Positions 44,592 through 51,160 of a stretch of 64,000 nt of DNA are shown piece after piece. Position 1 is the stretch's first letter. Every line of letters starts with the position of its first letter. A model generated the notes under the pieces. The model was not told where the DNA came from. It saw only the letters and a list, made by a program, of their open reading frames with translations, and searched no databases. This DNA comes from Cellvibrio sp. 79 (lineage in GTDB: Bacteria > Pseudomonadota > Gammaproteobacteria > Pseudomonadales > Cellvibrionaceae), in contig MVDH01000001.1 of NCBI GenBank assembly GCA_003056245.1, forward strand, positions 987,679 through 1,051,678, read 5' to 3'. Position numbers and translations under genes: made by a program.

Positions 44592-45314
44592 GTGAATCCA
44601 TCGTCCGATCAAAAAACACCACAAACCGATTACGGTCAGATACCGATTGATTTTTCATTTGTGCTGGCGTCAAGTGTGCACGATATGAAAAATTCATTGG
44701 GAATGTTGCTCAATACCCTTGCCGCGATGGTTGAAAGTTCACCGCCAAAGGATGCCGAGCAAGCTAAATTTTTTTCCACCCTGGAGTATGAAGCGGCGCG
44801 AATCAATGGTGAGCTGGTGCAACTGCTATCGCTTTACCGGATGGATGAAAGAACGTTGGTGGTAGTGATTGATGAGCACCATGTCATCGATATTATTGAG
44901 GAACAAATAGCGCGTAATGATACTTTGCTGCGCTCGCGCAATATAAACATCAGGCTTGATTGTGATACGGATCTTGGGTGGTACTTCGATAACGAATTAA
45001 TTGGCGGTGTGTTAAATAATTTGATCGTGAATTGCGCGCGCTACTGCCGCAATCAATTATTGGTCAGTGTGACGGAAGAAAATGGTTTCCTGTGTATCGC
45101 AGTTGCTGACGATGGGCAAGGTTATCCGGAAAGTATGTTACTGGGTCCGCTGCCACAAACAACGGTTTCATTTAGCTCAGGTAATACTCGCCTGGGGTTA
45201 TTATTTGCTCGTAAAGTATTGGGATTACACAAGTCCAAAAAAGGGCAGGGGTATATGACTATCGCAAACAATGGCCCTTTGGGGGGCGGTGTGCTCAAAC
45301 TGTATTTGCCGTGA
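44592..45314 (+). CDS. Soluble histidine kinase without sensor domain
   Basis: 240-aa kinase consisting only of a dimerisation/phosphotransfer part and an HATPase. The phospho-acceptor is likely His30 in VLASSVHDMKNSLGMLL. The ATP-binding domain shows VLNNLIVNCARYC (N box) and VADDGQGYPESM (G1), then TRLGLLFARKVLGLH (G2-like). No membrane helix or input domain is visible, so the signal must come from a partner protein. The start is GTG at 44592 with GAGG just upstream, inside the end of the receiver-TPR gene. Confidence 0.87.
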   Translation: MNPSSDQKTPQTDYGQIPIDFSFVLASSVHDMKNSLGMLLNTLAAMVESSPPKDAEQAKFFSTLEYEAARINGELVQLLSLYRMDERTLVVVIDEHHVIDIIEEQIARNDTLLRSRNINIRLDCDTDLGWYFDNELIGGVLNNLIVNCARYCRNQLLVSVTEENGFLCIAVADDGQGYPESMLLGPLPQTTVSFSSGNTRLGLLFARKVLGLHKSKKGQGYMTIANNGPLGGGVLKLYLP

Positions 45315-45412
45315 TAGATTTGTTTTTGTAACCGGCGCGCAAGTGTTGAAATCACTGCATAGCTATTGCATCATTCAAACCCGTTCCGGCATTGGCGTTA
45401 AGGTTAATATTT

Positions 45413-46291
45413 ATGCTTAAAATCCGCTTTAAAGATAATAAATACAATGCGGTATGGTTGGTGGAGCCCAAAATTACGATTGGTCGGTCAGCTACCAACG
45501 CTCTGGTCATTGATGACCCCCTTGCTAGTGATGTCCACCTGGAAGTTCTGGTCGATAACGAACATCTTACTTTACGCAATTTGGTTCCCACCCAGCCGGT
45601 TTTTGTTAACGGTCAGCCGGTGAACGGCGCCTGTGAGTTGAAGCCGGATGACCAGATCGCTTTGGGGGCAGTAGAGCTGGTGGTTATCGACCCCAAAAAG
45701 GAAGCCAAAGTTGTCGCGGAAGAAGCGGCTAATGTCACTCAATTGCGCGCAACCAAGGCCACAGGTTGGTCGCTTAAAGCTAATCATTCTGCTTTGGCAA
45801 ATCGTGTATTTCCGCTAAAAGAGCTGAACGTAATCGGTCGTGCCAGCGAGTGCGACATCAGCTTGGCGGCTGCACATTTGTCCCGTCGCCATGCACAGTT
45901 GCAAATTATTGATGGAATGTTGTTTGTTAAGGATCTGGATTCAGCCAATGGTACTTATCTGAATGGTAAGCGTGTCGCAGAAGCGAGAGTAAAACGTGGC
46001 GATGAGTTGCGTTTTGATGCACTTAGTTTCGGCGTGATGGGGCCATCAGATGATTTGGCTAAAACCACTATCCGTAAAACAGCCCCGCCCAAACCCGAAG
46101 CTGAGGCAAGGCGTTCAGATGTTGCTAGCAGAGGACCAGCGGCGACACGTTCATCCTCTATCAATCGCAATTCTGGAAGTACCCAGCCTAAAACTTCACC
46201 GCAAGAAAGCGGCAAGGGAAAGTTTGGACTAATCTTCCTGGGTGTACTGGCTGTTGTGGTTATAACGGCTTTGTTTTTAACACGCAAATAA
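45413..46291 (+). CDS. Tandem FHA-domain protein with C-terminal membrane anchor
   Basis: 292-aa protein. A first FHA domain (about 1-90: IGRSATNALVIDD, VFVNGQPV) lacks some core residues. The second (about 115-210) is canonical: VIGRASECDISL, LSRRHAQL, DLDSANGTYLNGKRV. A Ser/Pro/Gln-rich linker follows, then one C-terminal helix (FGLIFLGVLAVVVITALFL) ending RK, as in tail-anchored proteins. FHA domains bind phosphothreonine; no Ser/Thr kinase or type VI secretion gene is in the window. ATG 45413 (AAGG upstream) is preferred over TTG 45392. Confidence 0.85.
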   Translation: MLKIRFKDNKYNAVWLVEPKITIGRSATNALVIDDPLASDVHLEVLVDNEHLTLRNLVPTQPVFVNGQPVNGACELKPDDQIALGAVELVVIDPKKEAKVVAEEAANVTQLRATKATGWSLKANHSALANRVFPLKELNVIGRASECDISLAAAHLSRRHAQLQIIDGMLFVKDLDSANGTYLNGKRVAEARVKRGDELRFDALSFGVMGPSDDLAKTTIRKTAPPKPEAEARRSDVASRGPAATRSSSINRNSGSTQPKTSPQESGKGKFGLIFLGVLAVVVITALFLTRK

Positions 46292-46322
46292 GTCTTTAAG
46301 CTTTGCGGGAATCAGCCGATAG

Positions 46323-46354
46323 CCTGTGAGCCACAGACACGTGTTGCTCACAGG
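46323..46354 (+). repeat. Hairpin overlapping the ribosome-binding site of the DUF5610 gene
   Basis: CCTGTGAGC (46323-46331) and GCTCACAGG (46346-46354) form a perfect 9-bp stem with a 14-nt loop containing the palindrome ACACGTGT. The right arm ends in the AGG of the Shine-Dalgarno AGGTGA, so folding would occlude initiation at 46362. Confidence 0.5.
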
Positions 46355-46361
46355 TGACCTT

Positions 46362-47657
46362 ATGAATATATCTTCGCTTAACAATCAATCTGGCGTGAAC
46401 CCTGCGCAATCCAATCTATTGAATCACACTGGAAATACTCAAAGCTCAATCCAGGGAGGTAAAGCTCCCAAGGTAGAGCAGGCAGTTGAGGGTGCTTCTA
46501 TTCAAGACAAGCGCCAGGCGGCTTTGCAAATTGTTAATCGCACGCTGACTGCTGCCTACGAAAAAATTGCGTCCCGTGGCCAGACTGCCAGCGCCGAATA
46601 TGAAAAAAATGAACCGCTAACAGCAGAAAAAGTGGCGGGCAATATTCTTGGTTTTATTGAGCGTCGCTTGCAAATGGATGTGGCAGAGGGAGCTACTCAG
46701 GAAGAATTACAAGCTCGTTTGGAAGCTGGTTTATCCGGCTTCAAAAAAGGTTTTGCGGAAGCCAGTGAAAAGCTGGAGGCCTTAAGCCTGCTGTCACCTG
46801 AAATTAAAACTGACATTGGCAAGACTTACGATCTGGTGTTGGAAGGTGTTGATGAGCTGCGCAAAAAATTCATCGAATCAACTACCCCAGCTGAAACAGC
46901 CACGCCTTCAAATAACACCAAAGGTCAATTAAATACGGCAACAACCAGTAAGCCAGCTACCAAATTGGAAGTGCCTGAATTTTTGCCGGCAGCGACCAGT
47001 AGCTCTATTGGTTACGGTAATTATGAATACGGACGTGCTCGCGAATTCAGTTTTGAATTAACCACCAAAGACGGTGATAAAGTAACTATCAAAGCCTCGT
47101 CAAGCGAGGGCTTTGCTGCTGAAGCTGGACGTGCAACACGCGGTAACAATTCTGCCGGCGCTTTGAATGCGAGCTACAGCTCGAGCCAATCTTTTTCGCT
47201 GAATATTGAAGGCGATTTGAGTGAAGAAGAGCTTGGAGCAATTAATGATTTATTAGGACGCGTCAATGATTTAGCTGGGCAGTTCTTCAATGGGAATCTG
47301 GATACGGCTTTTGAGCAAGCGTTAAACCTTGGTTACGACGATGAGCAAATCGGTAGCTTTTCATTAAATCTGGCCCAAGCAGAAATCCAACAAGTTACCC
47401 AGGCTTACCAAAATGTCGCACCAGGGCGTAGCAATGAGAGTTCTGGTCAAAATTTGTTGAGCGACCAATTATTACCATTAGGTAACTTCATCAAGGATTT
47501 ACTCGATAGCCTTGATCGCGCGTCTATATTTGATGAGCCTAAATTGCTCGTTGGTGAATTAGGTGAAAAAGTAACTGGTACTGGCGAAATAGAGGAGCAA
47601 CAAGGTAAACGCTTCCGTAACTTTATGGATAAAATTTTCGATCTGGAGTTGCGCTAG
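46362..47657 (+). CDS. DUF5610-type protein
   Basis: 431-aa protein of unknown function. A DUF5610-like helical region (about 45-180: IQDKRQAALQIVNRTLTAAYEKI, ILGFIERRLQMDVAEGATQEELQARLEAGLSGFKKGFAEA) is followed by a Thr-rich linker. A second conserved part (about 215-330) includes YEYGRAREFSFELTTKDGDKVTIKASS and FSLNIEGDLSEEELGAINDLLGRVNDLAGQFFNGNLDTAFEQA. No signal peptide or membrane helix is seen. ATG 46362 has AGGTGA upstream. It follows the FHA gene on the same strand by 70 bp. Confidence 0.8.
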   Translation: MNISSLNNQSGVNPAQSNLLNHTGNTQSSIQGGKAPKVEQAVEGASIQDKRQAALQIVNRTLTAAYEKIASRGQTASAEYEKNEPLTAEKVAGNILGFIERRLQMDVAEGATQEELQARLEAGLSGFKKGFAEASEKLEALSLLSPEIKTDIGKTYDLVLEGVDELRKKFIESTTPAETATPSNNTKGQLNTATTSKPATKLEVPEFLPAATSSSIGYGNYEYGRAREFSFELTTKDGDKVTIKASSSEGFAAEAGRATRGNNSAGALNASYSSSQSFSLNIEGDLSEEELGAINDLLGRVNDLAGQFFNGNLDTAFEQALNLGYDDEQIGSFSLNLAQAEIQQVTQAYQNVAPGRSNESSGQNLLSDQLLPLGNFIKDLLDSLDRASIFDEPKLLVGELGEKVTGTGEIEEQQGKRFRNFMDKIFDLELR

Positions 47658-47689
47658 TTTTTTCAAATTAATTCAAAATTGGTAGACTG

Positions 47690-47706
47690 GCGTTTTGTTA
47701 AAACGC
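47690..47706 (+). repeat. Stem-loop at the glutaredoxin-like ribosome-binding site
   Basis: GCGTTTT (47690-47696), loop GTT, AAAACGC (47700-47706): a perfect 7-bp stem directly adjoining the Shine-Dalgarno GCAGGA at 47705-47710. Confidence 0.4.
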
Positions 47707-47715
47707 AGGATTCTT

Positions 47716-47967
47716 ATGAAAACGGTCTACCTTTACTCAACCCCGGGCTGTCATTTGTGTGATATAGCCTGGGATATCCTTGCCCCCTTGATTAGCCATT
47801 TACCTTTGCGCTTGGAAGAAGTTGATATTGCTGATTCTGACGAATTAATTGAGCAATATGGGGTAAAGATTCCGGTATTGAAATTTAACGATTACGCAGA
47901 TGAATTGGGATGGCCTTTTGATTCGGCCCAAGCAGCGCTTTTTTTACAGAAACATGTAAATAACTAA
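47716..47967 (+). CDS. Glutaredoxin-like (DUF836) small thiol protein
   Basis: 83-aa thioredoxin-fold protein with active-site CHLC in YSTPGCHLCDIAW. It has the cis-Pro in GVKIPVLKF and the C-terminal helix SAQAALFLQKH. It belongs to the short glutaredoxin-like family of unknown substrate. ATG 47716 has GCAGGA upstream; the start at 47695 (TTG) is not used. It converges with the HDOD-EAL gene, 25 bp away. Confidence 0.9.
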   Translation: MKTVYLYSTPGCHLCDIAWDILAPLISHLPLRLEEVDIADSDELIEQYGVKIPVLKFNDYADELGWPFDSAQAALFLQKHVNN

Positions 47968-47992
47968 ATACGGAAAGTTGATTTTCTAACAT

Positions 47993-49225
47993 TTACGCTG
48001 GACCCAGCCCCAAGGTGTTCATCGTTTCGGCAACCCAGCGCAGGGAATCAACGTAAATTTCAGCAAGTTTTTCCGCGCTTAAACCTGCGCTTTCAAGTGC
48101 CTTCCAATCAATTTTGTCCCATTCTCCCTGCTCATGGGATTGGACAATTTGCAATACCATTCCCTCTGGGCCTGAGTGTTTAAGCATCGCGTTGTTAAGC
48201 GTATTGCTCAAAGAGAGATTTGCCAGCAGTTCTTCAAGAGGTGTATCGAGGAAAGCGTCCAGTGTTGATAAAAGCCCGACGGTAAAGAATGAGTCAGGAC
48301 GGTTGCGCTGGTTGATTTCGGTAGATATAAGTTCGCACATGCGTGCACGCGTCAGTGCTGCGATACTTAATTCATGGGGTTTACCACTTAAATTGGAAAG
48401 TGCTAGTAAATTTACCCAATTCCTGAGTTTATTTAATCCTAATAGCATAATGGCTTGTCTGAGTGATTCTACTTCGCGCGATAAACCAAAAGCCGCTGAA
48501 TTCACCAGACGCAGTAACTTGAAGCTTAGTAATGTATCGCGCGCAATCATGCGTTCAATTTTCTCGATAGGTACATTCGGGTCATGCAGGGCTGATAGCA
48601 ATTGCAAAACTGATTGTTTGTTTTCTGAAATCTTTTTCCCCGTAATTACTTTGGGTTTGGCAAGAAAATATCCCTGGAATAAATCAAATCCCAATGCTTT
48701 ACAGTGTTCAAACATTTCATAGGTTTCAACCTTTTCGGCAATTAAGGTAATGCCGAAAGGTTTTAAGTAATCAATATGCTGTTTTAATGTTTCTGCTGGT
48801 AAATGCAATACATCCAGTTTGATGATATCCGCGTAAGCCACCAGGATTTCTGTTTCCCGGGTCAATACAAAATCATCCAGGGCAATAGTGTAACCCTGGT
48901 CGCGTAGTTGCATTAGCGAATGCAGCATGGCTGCATCTACTTTTTGCCCTTCGAGTACTTCAATTACCAGCTTTTGCCGGCTAAAGGGGGGAGGAGTATC
49001 AATCAAAGTGCGGGTAAAGTTTACGAATGCTTTATGCTTGCCTACTACCTGCTCAATCGATAACTCAGTGAATGCATTCAATAATACCTGTGAGCTGGCG
49101 GCATCACCGTCACGTGTTCCTATCTGGGTTAATTCGCTGTTGCGACATAGCAGCTCATAAGCAACAACTTGCATATTGCCGTTAAAAATCGGTTGGCGTG
49201 CCAGTAGAGGAATAGCTTCGGTCAT
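47993..49225 (-). CDS. EAL-HDOD signalling protein with degenerate EAL domain
   Basis: 410-aa YuxH-type protein. The N-terminal EAL-like domain (about 1-205) is degenerate: EAL is replaced by YELLCR, and EVLEG, DDFV, KLD and AEKVE replace the metal ligand set, so enzymatic activity is unlikely. The C-terminal HDOD domain (about 205-400) has LLSFKLLRLVNSAAFGLSREVESLRQAIMLLG and FTVGLLSTLDAFLD. Such proteins act as regulators, often of motility or biofilm. It lies close to the c-di-GMP and chemotaxis genes. Confidence 0.88.
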   Translation of the reverse strand: MTEAIPLLARQPIFNGNMQVVAYELLCRNSELTQIGTRDGDAASSQVLLNAFTELSIEQVVGKHKAFVNFTRTLIDTPPPFSRQKLVIEVLEGQKVDAAMLHSLMQLRDQGYTIALDDFVLTRETEILVAYADIIKLDVLHLPAETLKQHIDYLKPFGITLIAEKVETYEMFEHCKALGFDLFQGYFLAKPKVITGKKISENKQSVLQLLSALHDPNVPIEKIERMIARDTLLSFKLLRLVNSAAFGLSREVESLRQAIMLLGLNKLRNWVNLLALSNLSGKPHELSIAALTRARMCELISTEINQRNRPDSFFTVGLLSTLDAFLDTPLEELLANLSLSNTLNNAMLKHSGPEGMVLQIVQSHEQGEWDKIDWKALESAGLSAEKLAEIYVDSLRWVAETMNTLGLGPA

Positions 49226-49339
49226 AAAAGGGGATCAATTTGTCATTGTTGTTAAGGATCATCGAGTGAACAGCAATAAAAAGTGTAGACCTTAACCGTC
49301 AGCTTACCAGCATTTTTCAGGACATTAATTCCGCGATGG

Positions 49340-49370
49340 AATAATCCGAAATTACTCATTCCGGATTATT
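49340..49370 (-). repeat. Stem-loop after the small membrane protein gene
   Basis: AATAATCCG (49340-49348) and CGGATTATT (49362-49370) form a perfect 9-bp stem with a 13-nt loop, just after the stop codon of the minus-strand gene at 49384. A weak U-tract makes it an uncertain terminator. Confidence 0.4.
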
Positions 49371-49383
49371 GTCGCAGTGTAGG

Positions 49384-49656
49384 TTACCCGGAATTATTTG
49401 ATTCCGAACAATTGGATTTTTGTTTTTCCAGTTCGCGGACCATAAGTTCGTCGTGCCCCGCACCTGTACGTAGTAATTGTTGGGTATGATTAAGTAATGA
49501 TGGTGAACCTTTTTCCATCAAATACCACGCCGCAATCGGGATGCCGGGTAAAAGCGGCAAGAAGATAAATAAGGAAAATGCAGCAGATTCAATCTGATAA
49601 GCCAATGTGCTTATCCATAAGTGCATTGAATAAAAATAAATTAGGAAAATCACCAC
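49384..49656 (-). CDS. Small membrane protein of unknown function
   Basis: 90-aa protein with two hydrophobic stretches, at about residues 2-20 and 26-46 (FSLFIFLPLLPGIPIAAWYLM), and a polar C-terminal tail (QQLLRTGAGHDELMVRELEKQKSNCSES). The start is GTG at 49656 with AAGGAG at good distance, which is the best argument that the gene is real. Not recognised. Confidence 0.6.
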   Translation of the reverse strand: MVIFLIYFYSMHLWISTLAYQIESAAFSLFIFLPLLPGIPIAAWYLMEKGSPSLLNHTQQLLRTGAGHDELMVRELEKQKSNCSESNNSG

Positions 49657-49710
49657 GATACGCTCCTTAATTATAAGGGCTTCGCAGCGAAAATAAGGGC
49701 ATTAAAAACA

Positions 49711-49742
49711 CAAAGGCCGCAGAGTTGTCGCTGCGGCCTTTG
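49711..49742 (-). terminator. Minus-strand terminator with no annotated upstream gene
   Basis: CAAAGGCCGCAG (49711-49722), 8-nt loop, CTGCGGCCTTTG (49731-49742): a perfect 12-bp stem. In the minus direction it is followed by TGTTTTTAAT; in the plus direction there is no T-run. It therefore stops a leftward transcript starting right of 49743. Confidence 0.7.
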
Positions 49743-49763
49743 GGTATAAAAATAATTAACTTT

Positions 49764-49853
49764 TTACCTTTTCGTCCGCCAATGCAATGCAAATCGCGCA
49801 ATCGCAATTGATCGCCACGCGTGATGCAGACATACAGAGAAAGGTTTAAACAT
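49764..49853 (-). CDS. Possible 29-residue mini-protein or sRNA body
   Basis: ATG at 49853 to TAA at 49764, 29 residues starting MFKPFSVC and ending WRTKR: amphipathic, with several His, Trp and Arg. The ribosome-binding site is weak (TAGAGATTTTT before the ATG). Its stop is 21 bp before the strong minus-strand terminator. No known family recognised. The alternative is a non-coding RNA. Confidence 0.25.
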   Translation of the reverse strand: MFKPFSVCLHHAWRSIAIARFALHWRTKR

Positions 49854-50069
49854 AAAAATCTCTAGGGTTTGGATAAAAAGGAGTTTGACTCTAATCGATT
49901 TTTTGCGAGCCGACAATATATTTCCGAAAAAACATTTCGTGACTTATTCTGTTGAAGTGTAATAACGGTAACCAATGATTAATATTCGGCAGGGTCAATA
50001 CTTATTGCCTATACTTTTTGTAGTTTATTCAATGCCTTGGGCAAATAATCGGGTAATTAGGGTAGGGGT

Positions 50070-51020
50070 ATGTCCAAACTACTGGATTCCATTGATCAAC
50101 GCACTCGCCTGGTGGGAGAAAATCGCCTGGAGCTGCTTATGTTTCGCTTGGGCGGCAGGCAGCTGTTTGCTATCAATGTATTTAAAGTGCAAGAAGTGGT
50201 AAAGGTCCCGAAGTTACGTCATGTTCCCCATAGTCATCCGCATATTTCAGGGGTGGCACATCTGCGTAACCAGGCCGTGCCGGTTATTGATTTGCGTGCT
50301 GCGATTGGGATGAGTGCCATGAAAGATATTGAAAATGCCAATCTGATTGTGGCCGAGTACAACCGATCAGTGCAGGCGTTTTTAATTGGTGCTGTTGACC
50401 GAATTGTTAATTTGAATTGGGAATTGATATTGCCACCGCCCAAAGGCACCGGGCGCAGTCATTTTCTTACAGCGATCACTCGCATTGACGATCAGTTAGT
50501 CGAAATTTTGGATGTGGAACGAGTGCTTGCGGATATTATCCCTTATAACACGCAGGTTTCAGATAAAGTTTTGGATTCTGAGCTGGTTGTTGAGGCGCGC
50601 CGTCGCAAGCTGAAAATATTACTCGCTGAGGATTCCCCAACGGCTGTTAAACAAGTTAGGGAAACATTAGGTAATCTCGGTATTGAGGTTCTGTCCGTGC
50701 AGGATGGTTTGCAGGCATTGACTCATTTGCGCCAGTGGGTCGCGGCGGGGCGCAAAGTAACGGATGAAATTTTAATGTTGGTTACTGATGCAGAAATGCC
50801 GGAGATGGATGGTTATCGCCTGACCGCGGAGATTCGTAAAGATCCCGCGCTGAAAGATCTATATGTAGTACTGCACACATCGTTAAGTGGTAGTTTTAAT
50901 AAAGCGATGGTTGAAAAAGTCGGATGCAATGATTTTCTTTCCAAATTCCAACCCGACGAATTGGCCGCTGTGGTACAAAAGCGTTTGCGTGATTTCCTGA
51001 ATACTAATAATAAAATTTGA
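50070..51020 (+). CDS. cheV: Chemotaxis protein CheV
   Basis: 316-aa coupling protein: a CheW-like domain (about 15-170, with LELLMFRLGGRQLFAINVFKVQEVV and GVAHLRNQAVPVIDL) fused to a receiver (about 185-312) with LLAEDSP, phospho-acceptor Asp in VTDAEMPEMDGYRLT, and Lys in FLSKFQ. It links chemoreceptors to CheA and may act as a phosphate sink or adaptation factor. TAGGGG precedes the ATG. The MCP at 12.8 kb is the only chemoreceptor in the window; no cheA/cheY cluster is present. Confidence 0.94.
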   Translation: MSKLLDSIDQRTRLVGENRLELLMFRLGGRQLFAINVFKVQEVVKVPKLRHVPHSHPHISGVAHLRNQAVPVIDLRAAIGMSAMKDIENANLIVAEYNRSVQAFLIGAVDRIVNLNWELILPPPKGTGRSHFLTAITRIDDQLVEILDVERVLADIIPYNTQVSDKVLDSELVVEARRRKLKILLAEDSPTAVKQVRETLGNLGIEVLSVQDGLQALTHLRQWVAAGRKVTDEILMLVTDAEMPEMDGYRLTAEIRKDPALKDLYVVLHTSLSGSFNKAMVEKVGCNDFLSKFQPDELAAVVQKRLRDFLNTNNKI

Positions 51021-51040
51021 GCATTAATATCAAAACAAAA

Positions 51041-51068
51041 ATGCCGACAAAATTGTCGGCATTTTTTT
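51041..51068 (+). terminator. Terminator of cheV
   Basis: ATGCCGACA (51041-51049), loop AAAT, TGTCGGCAT (51054-51062), then TTTTTT. A perfect 9-bp stem with a U-tract. Confidence 0.92.
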
Positions 51069-51084
51069 GATGGGCTGGTTTTTT

Positions 51085-51114
51085 AGGGCGGAGAGACTCG
51101 AATTCTCACGCCCT
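51085..51114 (-). repeat. tRNA 3'-end-like minihelix
   Basis: Read on the minus strand, 51108-51085 matches the 3' end of the tRNA-Leu at 60733-60817 (its bases 60788-60811) in 22 of 24 positions, including the whole T-arm with loop TTCGAGT. The six bases before it (AGGGCG) pair with CGCCCT at its end, giving an acceptor-plus-T-arm minihelix without D, anticodon or variable arms. It lies between the cheV terminator and the slt stop. It is either a relic of a tRNA or attachment site, or a tRNA-like structure. Confidence 0.55.
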
Positions 51115-51160
51115 TAAATTTCTCTTTTATTTTCATATCTATAATTATATCTGCATCAAT

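Larger units (their letters stand above)
49657..50069. other. 413-bp spacer with minus-strand terminator and mini-ORF
   Basis: It contains a strong 12-bp hairpin (49711-49742) that ends in a T-run only in the minus direction, and a 29-codon minus-strand ORF (49764-49853) just before it. The part from 49860 to 50069 is AT-rich, with the cheV promoter expected there. A TAGGGG motif precedes the cheV ATG. Confidence 0.45.

Noticed and set aside
48114-48722. 202-residue open frame opposite the EAL-HDOD gene
   Set aside because: Antisense shadow of a clear domain protein; no independent evidence.
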